Source of the DNA: Trochalopteron elliotii
Taxonomy: Eukaryota; Chordata; Aves; Passeriformes; Leiothrichidae
Assembly (NCBI GenBank): GCA_024734555.1
Contig: JANPWX010019802.1
Span: forward strand, 2,371,393 to 2,435,392
Direction: 5' to 3'
DNA length: 64,000 nucleotides
Shown: positions 50,887 to 60,814 of the stretch, in pieces
How the letters are laid out: each line of letters opens with the position of its first letter
Position numbering within the stretch: position 1 is the stretch's first letter
Notes under the pieces: generated by a model
The model's database searches: none
Told to the model about the DNA's origin: nothing
Seen by the model: only the letters and a program-made list of their open reading frames with translations
Position numbers and translations under genes: made by a program

Positions 50887-52028
50887 GTCTAACTTAATCT
50901 TTCAACACTAACTATGAGAATGACATTTTCATAAAGGTTAGGGTTAAATTGCCTTAATGTAGGATGGGTGGAAATTCATTCTAGACAGAAATTGAAGTCG
51001 TATGGTCCTGCACAAAAATAAAAGATGGAAATGTGTAGTTTACAAGTTCCAAATCTAGTGGTACCCTTCCTATGAAAACCTTCTCAACAAATCAGTGTAC
51101 AAACTCCATGGGTTCTCTTAATTTAAATGGGTTGATCTATTTCCTAACAGAGTTTTTAATTCGTTAACACTAAGATTGTAGATGGAATCAATCACCTAAA
51201 AAAAAAAAAAAAAAGAAAAGGCATGTTGTACCACCCTTTTAAACAGGAGTTATATCTTAGAAACCTACAGGGGTTTTGCTGTTTTAAGATAGCCAAGTAA
51301 TTTAGGTGAGATTTCCAGAAACCAGCTGCATCATTTCAAAATTAGTGTTTTTACTGGAGATACAATATTCTTCTTGAGGTCTTACAATTTAAGGTCTGAA
51401 AATAATACAATACTATTTCATTATATTATTTTCAATTTATTTCACTTTTTTTTGCAGAGTAATTTGTTAAGCCTTTTTATCCCCAGAAGAGTAATCTTTT
51501 ATATGTGGTACCTTAAGACAAAAACTGAGTTACGTACCCACCATTTTTCTCTTCTAAAAGCTCTCTGCATATAAGAAATTCCTGCAAGATCACATTTTCC
51601 TTAGGTTTTGATTACAATTATAATATACATATTCCAGTTTACTTTTATTCATTTGAAACCAAGAAAATGACCACAAATAATTGGCAGTTTGTGTTTTCCT
51701 GCACTAGTTCTCAATAAATCTTTAGGTATGAGGAAGCTCCCATGAAACCAAATTGAAAACAGACTTGGGAGTTGAACTCCATTGACACTGTATTTATAGA
51801 TGGCTTTTCTTTTTTCACAGGTAAGTTGAGACAATTATTATTTCCAGATACTTCTGTGTCTACCCAATTAATGGTACCTACAAAACAGAAGTTCATTTAT
51901 TCTCAATTATGAGAATCCAAAATTACTTTTGACTGTGTATTCTCTAAACTGTTTGTCCAGAGAAGGATTTTCTTATCAAAGTTAGACGTATTTACCATGT
52001 AATCACATTCTTTCTGCATTTTGTCTCT
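50887..52028 (-). other. BHMT downstream flank / possible 3' UTR
   Basis: AT-rich sequence beyond the BHMT stop. A 17-base A run lies at 51198-51214. A second AATAAA on the minus strand lies at 51644-51649 and could end a longer BHMT 3' UTR. No other gene was recognised. Confidence 0.5.
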
Positions 52029-52034
52029 TTTATT
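52029..52034 (-). promoter_or_regulatory. BHMT: Candidate BHMT polyadenylation signal
   Basis: AATAAA on the minus strand, about 108 bases past the BHMT stop codon. Another AATAAA at 51644-51649 could serve a longer transcript. Mammalian BHMT has a longer 3' UTR, so the nearer site may not be the main one. Confidence 0.45.
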
Positions 52035-52141
52035 TCATTTTAACTGATAAATCAACACAGTACTCATCTTCACAGATTTTCTTCTGAAGCAGGAGATGGT
52101 CTGTAGATAAATCATTTTAAAATTCACACAACTGCAGTGGA

Positions 52142-52316
52142 TTAGTACTTCTTTTTCTGGAAGAGCTCCTTCAGCTGTTGTTCAGTTGTTGCTTCTTTCT
52201 GTTGCATCAGCTCCTTGGCTCCTTTGGTCACTCCCCAGCCATCTGGCCTTGACATGCAAGGACAATATGGCCTGCCTGAAGCAGGTTTCAGATTCTCCCA
52301 GTATTCTTTTCTTGCC
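52142..52316 (-). CDS. BHMT: BHMT exon 8 (C-terminus)
   Basis: This terminal exon completes an Arg codon split with exon 7, then encodes 57 residues and a TAA stop. The translation begins [20 protein letters not shown] and ends [13 protein letters not shown]. The acceptor is TTAG at 52317-52320. The segment forms the C-terminal dimerisation arm and tail in the family. By comparison with human BHMT as I recall it, the last three residues are missing and the rest aligns without gaps. The presence of this long C-terminal tail supports BHMT and not a more distant homocysteine methyltransferase. Confidence 0.96.
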
Positions 52317-52809
52317 CTAAATAAAGAAAAATAAATCCATTTTTTTTCCCCAGCACCTCATAATATTAAAGGAAATGTGGCTGAAATGACAGTTGTGAAG
52401 GGTCATCTAACTTGTAAAGACTGACATTATATTTAGATATAGAAATATGTAAGAAAATATGCAATTAAATGTCACATGCTTCAAAAGTATCTTTCCATCT
52501 TTGAAAGGAATACTATAAGCCAGCCACCATTAGGAGCTGATGTACAATACTCTGTCAGTTTTTCCTTTTCATTGTCATGAATTACACATGAATTACATTC
52601 ACAGGAGCTCCTCTACTTCTCCTTCACCCCTCTCCCTGCTCCTAGGTCTGCTTTAATTCTTTCAAGTTACTAAACATAAAACATATAATTCTAAACATAG
52701 AATGTTCACAGTGATATTTAGATGCCCATATCAGCTAAGCCAGGGTGTTCTGTGGGGCAATGTAAACCTTTGCAAAAGGTGTGTTTTTTTCCAGGTCGGA
52801 TATACGTAC
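52317..52809 (-). other. BHMT: BHMT intron 7
   Basis: An intron of 493 bp with donor GTACGT and acceptor TTTAG, phase 2. Nothing else was recognised inside. Confidence 0.9.
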
Positions 52810-53038
52810 CTTGCTCTGACCCAGGGTTTGGTATGCATGCCCAGGCTGTCACCCCAGTTACCATGTTTCTCAGAAGCTTCTGGCAAAAATCCTCTTTCAG
52901 GAGCCAACTCCTCAGCTATTGCTCGGATGTGATACGGCTCAAATCCACAGCAGCCTCCAATGTAACGAACTCCTATGTCATAGGCCTCTCTTGCATATTT
53001 TTGAATGTCCCATCTGGTGGCAATTCTTGGTTCCAGAG
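52810..53038 (-). CDS. BHMT: BHMT exon 7 (zinc-site Cys pair)
   Basis: The exon of 229 bp encodes [20 protein letters not shown], then [40 protein letters not shown] and MHTKPWVRA. The GGCCG motif carries the two adjacent cysteines that, with the cysteine in exon 6, hold the catalytic zinc (Cys299 and Cys300 in human numbering). The acceptor TTTGCAG lies just above 53038 and the donor GTACGT just below 52810. The first codon is completed with one base of exon 6, giving Ala where I recall Gly in human. The open frame continuing upstream of the acceptor, with an ATG at 53054, is intronic. Confidence 0.97.
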
Positions 53039-56000
53039 CTGCAAAGACATTCATATCTTAAGTTTCCACCATGGTCCATTCAATTTTTATCTTTTTCTTT
53101 GGTAAGAAATCATGTTGTTGAAACACTTGCACTCTGTTTGCAAAAGTGGTTGTAGACATAGACATATGTGTTTGAACTGTCTGACCTAGAATCAGTGATT
53201 TAAACTTTCAGAAGGCTGGCTTTCAGATTCTGCAGTGCTCTGCTGATCTGTGCTTTGTAAGCATTTTGGCCTTGCAAAACAGCATCTAGTATCTTCTGAG
53301 GCTGATCATGTTTCCCATTTTGCCGAGTTCTTAGCTGAAGAATTGGAATACTTTCAATGTTATGGATATATTTCCTAATAAACAATCAATACCTGGGAAA
53401 ACTGATTACCACAAACTAATTTATGAAAGGAGAAGGTTTCAGCCTACTGGCATAGGAATAATCCCAAACATTATTCCTCAGAAATGCTTATTACACTTTT
53501 TTCCACAATTGAATACTGGCATCCAGTTGTTTCAGCTGGGACCTGTAGCTATTTCTTAGGTCATCCCTTAGTTACAATCCCAGTCACAAGCAGCTTGCTG
53601 CCTCAAAACACCTCATTCCTTGTGGAAAGTTCTGTGTGTAGGTAAGTTAGAATGCCATCTTTATTTTGAACCTTTCTCTATGTTACAAGTTGTGTTGAAC
53701 ATTGTGATGGAATAACAAGAGCTGAGAGAGTAGACTTGAGGAGGGAAAGGAGTAAAAAGTGAACAGAAAAACAGGAATAAAAAGTGAACAGTAAAAAGGA
53801 AAAGCACACCTCAAGGAGCCAGAGGCACAAGAGTAGCACAACTAGAAAGAAAAGAAGGGGGACTGAAGAAGAAACTTTAGGAAATAAAAATACAGAAATA
53901 AAAGAATGAAAATCCTCCCACTTTTTAATGCACATCTGCAGGACATGAACCAGCGTAGTTATCAGGCAAGTGCAGCATCACATCTGTGCACTGGACATCG
54001 AACATAACACTGAACACTGCTGGGCAAAGAAGCTGTGGTTGAAGTAGTAAGGCTCCAGCAACACAAAGGAGAGGTAGGATTGAAGGATGTCCCTATGTCC
54101 TGTCCAAAAAACTCCCAACATGCAAGAAGTTGATGCAAAGCAGATATACTCTAAGTCCATTGTGTAGTTAAGAATCAGGTTCCCAAATTAAAAAGCAGAA
54201 GGGAGACAATTAAATATTCTTATACAGAAAATTATTGGTCTCAGAGGGAAAGATGGGGCAAAGGAAAAGTAGGTGGACTAATATTGTATGGAAAACTTAG
54301 ATTAAGCATTTTAGAAAGTTGTTCAAATAAAAACAAGCTTTTGTACAGTGCTGCAGATATGACAGAAAGCATCAAAAGCACAATGCATTATTTCCTTCAT
54401 ATACGATTCAAAAGCCAATGCAAAAATTAATACAAGTCAAGATCAACAGTAAGAATGCATCATTGTGCACTCAACAACTGTATAAGCAACTAAACTGCAA
54501 GGGAACAGTACAGGTTGTTCCCCTGTCTTCTCCATCACCCTGTCACAATCCATGTGACCTGATGAGATGAATTCATCTGATAGCAGATGAAGTGGCTAAG
54601 CCACTGTCCATCATATTTGAAAACCTGTGACAGTCCAGTGAAGTTCCTAGTGACTGGAGAAGGGGAAACATAACCCACACTGTTAAAAAGGCAAAAAAGG
54701 AAAAGCAGAGAAATACAAACCAGTCAGTCTTACAAGGCCCAGAAAAACCTTGGATCAAATCCTCTGGAAACTGTACTAAGGAACATGGAAAATATGTGGT
54801 TGGTGGCAGCCAACATGGCTTTACTGGGGGCAAATTGTGCCTACAAATTTGGTGGCCTCCTACGATGGGGTTACAGCACTGGTGGAGGAGGGGAGAGTGA
54901 TGAATGTCACCTTCCTGGACTTCTGCAAAGCATTTGATACTGTCCCACACAACCTCCTTGTCTCTAAAGTGGAGAGACACCTTCACAAAAGTGACTAACA
55001 TTTTATTTTTCCATGTCTGTCAATGCAATACTTTTCTCGGCTTTATTCAGAATTAAATATCTCTAACATAACAGTTCTTGATGAGGAAAACTGTAACATG
55101 CTCCTAGATCTGCCCCCCTCAATATATCTACCCCTGAGATAATTTGGTATGTTTTCAGTGACCAGATAATTTTTTCCTGAAACATCGTCCTTATTAAACT
55201 GGTGACATTTCAGAGAAATTGCATTAACACAGAACAGAAAACAAAGAAAAACGGAAAAAGTTCTACAGAAAAATAAATTCTTCTGGCATCTAATTGCTGG
55301 AGTTTGTCAGTACAACATACCTAATGCTTTCCTAGAAATTTAGATCTTGTTACCCTGTACAGAGTTTATGTACTCTTCAGATATCTAAATATCTCTCTGT
55401 TATTGCCTTCATGAAAACCAGGTAATTTGGGCAGTTTAACAATGATTTACCAAACAGATTATCTCCTGTCAAGCAATCAGTTGCTACTTCTGGGTTTTGA
55501 AAACACTCACAGAGCCAGTCTTCACCAATTAATTATTCATGGATTCTAAATGCTGAGATGTCATACAGATTGCTTATAGCACACAAGCCAAGAACCATAA
55601 CAAACCAGAGTGAATCCTTCCATTCACTTGATTGCCTACTGCATCTGTTTGATTTTTTTTCCTTCTTGCAATCAGAGGAACTATATGAAGGAATGAATAG
55701 GATAAATGAGTTCCAAACACTTTTAAACATCTTAGATATTTTCAGGACTTAGGCGTGTTATTACCATTTAATGAATGCCTCAGGCTTATGCTTTATTCTC
55801 TTTCCTTCATTTATGTAAAGAGAGGAATTTGAAGAAAAACAATGAGCTTCCTGAAAATCACATCTACTTCTCAATATTTTGCTGCAAATTCAAATTGTGA
55901 ATGTTTTAATACCATTTATTCTGATCTTGGTAAGAAGGATGTATGGTATCTGAAAATGAAAGAATTTTCTAATCAGCCTTAAAATGTTTAAGCTGATTTT

Positions 56001-56707
56001 GCCCTTATGTTAAAGGGCTCCTTCACTCATGTGAAAATAAGTTCTAAATGCACAGGCCTTATACAAATATTAAATGGCTGAATCTTTCAGGTTTTGTAGA
56101 GCTTCTCCTGAGCATACATGTTATAGACTTCTTCTCCAAACTGCTAATTTTTTAGCAATATTAAAGTGTCTGGTGTTTTTCTAATGTCACATACATTAGA
56201 CAGTCACACTTACAACACTGAACTATTATAAGTGCAATAATAATGCTCCTGTATCCATTATATTGTATTGTACATTAAATGCTCACACAGGTACATATAG
56301 GCCTTGTGGGATAGGTGCCACATAAAAATGGAGATTTTTTAGTATATTTGCTGCTGCTTTTTGGGCAGTTTGCAGCTGTCCTGAACAGGGTTCTCTAGCA
56401 TGAGGAAGAACATTTTTAAAATTAATTTAGATTGTGGCATTTTAACTCTTTTCATCATAATTAGACATTGAGTCACAGGCTGTGACCCTACCAAAGTATT
56501 ATCACTATGGGGATGATCTTTACTCCAATGTTACATTTTGATCTGTCTGGAAAATGCCAGACAGGATAACTAGGACTCACTGTATTGAATAAAAAGACAC
56601 CTTGCAGCTTCAGCTATACTAAAAGCTGGGAAAAAAAAAAAAAAAGCCAGGAACAACAAATAAACCAAAACCAACCACTGCTAACAAAAAAGATACCCTT
56701 GTCTTAC
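53039..56707 (-). other. BHMT: BHMT intron 6
   Basis: An intron of 3.7 kb with donor GTAAGA and acceptor TTTGCAG, phase 1. It contains a plus-strand CR1 fragment at 54550-55000 and a 15-base A run at 56631-56645. A purine-rich plus-strand tract around 53700-53900 produces a spurious hydrophobic minus-strand ORF. Confidence 0.9.
54550..55000 (+). mobile_element. CR1 LINE, reverse-transcriptase domain fragment
   Basis: The plus strand decays from CR1 ORF2. Despite frame breaks, one can read GCCTCCTACGATGGGGTTAC, ACAGCACTGGTGGAGGAGGG, CTTCCTGGACTTCTGCAAAG and CATTTGATACTGTCCCACAC, coding for the [11 protein letters not shown] motif of the CR1 reverse transcriptase. Upstream, CTGATGAGATGAATTCATC and AACCAGTCAGTCTTACAAGG match further RT blocks. 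It is broken by stops and indels, lacks the catalytic YxDD part, and is dead. It lies antisense to BHMT. Confidence 0.88.
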
Positions 56708-56890
56708 CGAAGGGAAATTCCGGAAGATCAATAAACCCCTGCTTCCCACAGTCAGGTGTATGGAAAGCAAGTGGCTGGCACATCAGGTGGGCTTTCAGTT
56801 TAGCAGCCTGCAAGCCCTCTTTCATCAGCCTCACGGTTTCCAAGGAAGTTTCTGGATCAAAATGGCAGTTGACTCCAACTATAGAAGCAC
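56708..56890 (-). CDS. BHMT: BHMT exon 6 (zinc-site Cys)
   Basis: This 183-bp exon completes a Gly codon and encodes 60 residues plus one base: [40 protein letters not shown] and [20 protein letters not shown]. The GVNCHFD cysteine is the third zinc ligand (Cys217 in human BHMT), which activates the homocysteine thiol. The acceptor CCTAG lies just above 56890 and the donor G|GTAAGA just below 56708. Length and frame match the mammalian exon with no indels. Confidence 0.97.
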
Positions 56891-57781
56891 CTAGGAGGAG
56901 GAAAGTAACTTCAAGTCACAGCTCCCCAGGAAGTGAGAGATGAAGACTCCCCAGCACTCTGGAAGCAGTGCTGTCCATCTTTACATCAGTATTATGAAAA
57001 CAAGGCAGCTGTGCTAGACCCAGGTACAACTCTCCTGAGGATGATCATACCATTTACATCTCACCTGCACTCCTCTTTACCTTTCTAATGATGAATCACA
57101 TCTTCTACCCTCCTACAGATGTTTTTTTCTTACAGTGCTTGATCAGTGAAGTCTGATTATGTAGAGACACACATGCAAACAGGGAGCATGTCCCTAACAC
57201 AAGTTCTACCTTTAGATTTCAACCTCAACTTGAAAGGAAAAGAGCAGCTTGGAATAGAAACCTGTGTATCTTCCTTCATCGTGCCCCTGATTATTTTCTT
57301 CTCCCCTTGCTCTTGTTCTGTAGAAAAGAGCCTTTGGTAGGAAAAATTATTATTTTTTTATTAATTAATTATTAATTTTCATCCTCTTAATTGTCTCCTC
57401 TTGAGCTTTAACTGCGTTCAAAAACAAGGGCAGAGAATCAAAGGTGGCTTTGTACTTGTGATTCTAGAATTTGGGGATGGGTCTGCAATGAAATTTGAGT
57501 AGGTTTAGGATTTTGCTGTATTCAGTATCAGTTGTCTATGGCTATTGCTCTCATCCATTTCATACTGATTATCAAGGATTTCATAGCTGTATTTCCATAT
57601 GTTTTTACAAGACTCTTCCAGTAAAGTACATATAAAACTTTTCTACAGAGTCAAAATTCTTATCAGGTATAAGGGGAAGCTACCTGCTTGGCAGATACAA
57701 GATACACATCTATTTATTTCAAAAATTAGGGACTTTACTTTGTTCCATACTTTTAGAGGGTGCATTAAAACAGATTCTTAC
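56891..57781 (-). other. BHMT: BHMT intron 5
   Basis: An intron of 891 bp with donor GTAAGA and acceptor CCTAG, phase 1. An AT-rich TTAATTAATTATTAATT stretch lies near 57360. No other element was recognised. Confidence 0.9.
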
Positions 57782-57929
57782 CAGCCTTTACCAGCTGGAC
57801 AGCACATTGTCCAGGGGACAGTCCATGCATGTCTCCTTCTGGACCAATGCACATCGTAGCTGCAACTGGCTTTCCAGATTCTTTTAGAACTTCAACTGCC
57901 CAGACAGCCTCTTCAACATGTTCAAAATA
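57782..57929 (-). CDS. BHMT: BHMT exon 5
   Basis: This 148-bp exon encodes [40 protein letters not shown] and QCAVQLVKA, then the first base of a Gly codon. It begins with the conserved tyrosine (human Tyr160) near the active site, and the TMCIGPEGD strand of the barrel follows. The acceptor TTTCAG and donor G|GTAAGA are canonical. It joins exon 4 in phase 0. Confidence 0.97.
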
Positions 57930-58468
57930 CTGAAAGAAATTAAAACTAAGCTATTTTTTTTCTCAAAAATGAAATGTAAAAATATTAGTCCAGACCCCAA
58001 ATTCACCATCAGTACAGTGATTTGATACTTTTCTGACTTATAGTAACACAATTCAATTGAGTTCACTGGCCACACAGTTAAAAAGGATTTTTAAAAGTGA
58101 GCAAAAATAAATTTAAAATAATGATGCTTTTGTTTCAGAATAAGAATGCCCATATGGGAGGTTAATCAAGGAATTACCCAAAAACTATTGACAACTAGAA
58201 AAGTCATCTTAGGTTGTTTTCCATATACTGGAAGAAAAAGGGAATAGTCAAGATCCCATCAATGTTTTCTCTTTGTATCAGTACAAAATTTTACTTGAGT
58301 GAGGTAGAAATTGAGGTTTCAAGGTCTTATTCTAGAACACCTGCAAATGTTGGTGGGCATTTAGAAAAATATCTGATACTACTGGGATAAAAGCACAGCA
58401 GAAAGCTAGATATCTTAAAAGTTAACCCTATGACAGTTGAAGGCATGTACTTTTTTTTACAGATTTAC
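57930..58468 (-). other. BHMT: BHMT intron 4
   Basis: An intron of 539 bp with donor GTAAAT and acceptor CTTTCAG, phase 0. Nothing else was recognised. Confidence 0.9.
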
Positions 58469-58660
58469 CTCTGCAATTAGGAAGTCCACATCCTTCTTCA
58501 CAAAAACTTCCAGTTGCTTTCTAAAGGCTGCTTTAACCTCTGTTTTATCCTTGCAGCTTAAGTAAGATGGTGTTTGACTGACTCCTCCAGCCACTAAAGC
58601 ATCACCTTCATTAGCCACTTCTCTTGCAATGTCACAAGCAGCTTCATTCACTTTTTGGCA
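58469..58660 (-). CDS. BHMT: BHMT exon 4
   Basis: This exon has 64 codons, phase 0 at both ends: [60 protein letters not shown] and LIAE. It covers the [11 protein letters not shown] strand of the homocysteine-methyltransferase barrel. The acceptor CACACAG lies just above 58660 and the donor GTAAAT just below 58469. The ATG at 58708 that opens the longer frame is intronic. The first residue is Cys, where I recall Gly in mammals. Confidence 0.97.
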
Positions 58661-60695
58661 CTGTGTGAATATAGATTCTGTTAGTTTTGTCTTACCAGGG
58701 GTATGCATATAGTTTCAGAACCCTAGAAGGACAAAAACAGTCAGAACTCATAATGGCTTTTTCATGTTTTTTTAAAATTTAAATGAAGTGTAATTAAAAT
58801 AAAATGATTTTTTAAGTAATATTGATTAGGAAGACAAGATTCTTTCAAACAGTAACAAACATTAGGAAACTAATTTCTTGCCTCCTCTAAGTTACCATAT
58901 TATCAAGTACTAGAAAATACATTACCTTTAACAGATCTTGCACAAATAGCCTATAAAAAGCAAGTATTTGATGTGAAGTGGAATTTTCTTTGCCTCTTAA
59001 AAAATGAGTTAGTTGCATCTGAGCATATGCTTTCATTCTGAAATTTGTGGATGGAAAACAAAATATATGGGAACTTCAACTTTTCATTTCTTAAACATAT
59101 TTTAGTGTTCTGATAATTAACACTCCACCCCCAATATAATACTCATACAGGGTTATTTAAGACCTTTTTTAAAAAGGTATCATTAATTATGTGATGTTAA
59201 AGCTTTCAACTTAAATAAAGGAAAAATATTGTTAATTAATCACCTGCACTGAAAGTCATATTCCTTCTATACCTAAATTGAGATGACTAGAACAGCTTTT
59301 CAAAAAGAGAAAAAAAAAATCTAAAAAAAATAACCATTATTTTTGGTATTCAACAAGTCTTCTCTCAGGTGAAGTTTTACATTGCTGCCTCAAAAAACCC
59401 AGATGATTTTTAAAGCTGCTGCTTACAGATTGTCTTCCATTTGAATTTGTGCATGGGTACAAGTGTGGGGACTCTGAGAGGTGGAACCATAAATGAGCAC
59501 AGTCCTGGAGGAACCTGATTCTAGAACTGACAATTTTGAGAGGTTTGATGTAATGGAATCCCACCACCACCAGGTGCTCTCCAGCCTTTATAATTTTGCA
59601 TGTCAGCAAGAATTGAAGCATGGCTTGTTCCAGAGGTACTGTGTTTCTGGGACTACCACTTCAGACATTTCAGTGTTGCATCCATTGAATGTAAAAGGTA
59701 CAGCATTTCAGATAAATTTGGTCACATGACATTTTTTGTTATGTGATTTTTTTTTGATATTTTGATATTTTTGATATATTTTTTGTTATGACCTCAATTA
59801 ACCCTCAAGTGTTTTCCTAGTTTCCAGATTGTCCTAATTTCTGACTGAGGATATCTTCACAGATACAGATATTCCTTCCTCCCTGAACCATGGAGAATTT
59901 TCTCTTAATTTTCAGAAGATAAAATGTACAGTAGGAACAAACAGGATCACATAAACCACTCAATGGCATACCTTCTAATCTGAAAGGAACTATACAAAAA
60001 TGTTTGGCCAGGAATTCCACTGGACCTTGGGCCTGTTTCTAGTAAATACACTCATCATCCTACAGTTCCTCTTTGTAGGAGGTAAGAGACCACTGACATG
60101 GTACTTCTGCTGATGTAACACATTACCTTCACACAAGAGAAGGGGAATATTGACTACAGTGTATAGCTTGGATCCTTTTTGTTGTTACTTAATAAAAATG
60201 TGGTTCTAAAATTTTTGGGTTTATTCTTGTTTAAAAATTTTGTTCTAAAAATTAAATTTTGTTCTCATTAGTTACCCATTATTCTCTAAGATTCTTCACC
60301 ATTTTTACAGTTTAGTAATTTCTCTGGATGTTAAAACGTTTCTGTTTTTCCACTAGTTTTGCTCTCTGTGGATTTAGTACTCCCTATAATCTTTGTATCA
60401 AAACTCAAGTAAACCCATCCCCTCAGATAAAAATACAGAAAAAATACAATGTGGGCATTCTCTTTCCTCTCTTCATCCTTACCCCATTTTGTGTTTGATT
60501 TTTGTTTTGTGTTTGGGGTTTTTTGTCACTTCACCTTGCCTTTTTTGTTATTTCAAACTCTGAAATTCCATCACCTCATTTTCTGGTCCTCAAACATGGC
60601 CAAAACTGTTAGGACAAACTTGATAATCTCTCTCTGCTAAACCTTTTGAAATTGATCAACTTACTTCATATCTCCATCAAAACTGTTTTACTCAC
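58661..60695 (-). other. BHMT: BHMT intron 3
   Basis: An intron of 2.0 kb with donor GTGAGT and acceptor CACACAG, phase 0. A T-rich low-complexity stretch with repeated GATATTTT lies near 59745-59790. No coding or mobile element was recognised. Confidence 0.88.
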
Positions 60696-60814
60696 AGTTA
60701 TTTTCTCGGCTACATAATTGCCCCTGTTCTCTAGCTTGTCCTCACTGGCATAAAAGGTGAAGGTCTGCAGAACATTGGATCCAGCTCTGAGGAATTCTCG
60801 GTGAAGCTGACGAA
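60696..60814 (-). CDS. BHMT: BHMT exon 3 (first exon in window)
   Basis: This 119-bp exon, too short for its own long ORF, encodes 39 residues after completing a Val codon: [20 protein letters not shown], then [19 protein letters not shown]. It has acceptor TTTGCAG above 60814 and donor ACT|GTGAGT below 60696. The AGSN(V/M)(L/M)QTFTFYAS block is a hallmark of BHMT. Exons 3 to 8 together give 347 complete residues, aligning to human residues from about 57 to the C-terminus without internal gaps. The enzyme transfers a methyl group from betaine to homocysteine, giving dimethylglycine and methionine in liver and kidney cytosol. The N-terminal exons, with the DGGF motif, lie off the right edge. 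Confidence 0.95.

Noticed and set aside
52731..53054. 107-codon minus-strand ORF as a stand-alone gene
   Set aside because: Only 52810-53038 is coding (BHMT exon 7). The two ends are intron read-through beyond canonical splice sites.
53678..53935. Minus-strand ORF with leucine/phenylalanine-rich, membrane-like sequence
   Set aside because: It is caused by a purine-rich plus-strand tract inside BHMT intron 6. There is no family match.
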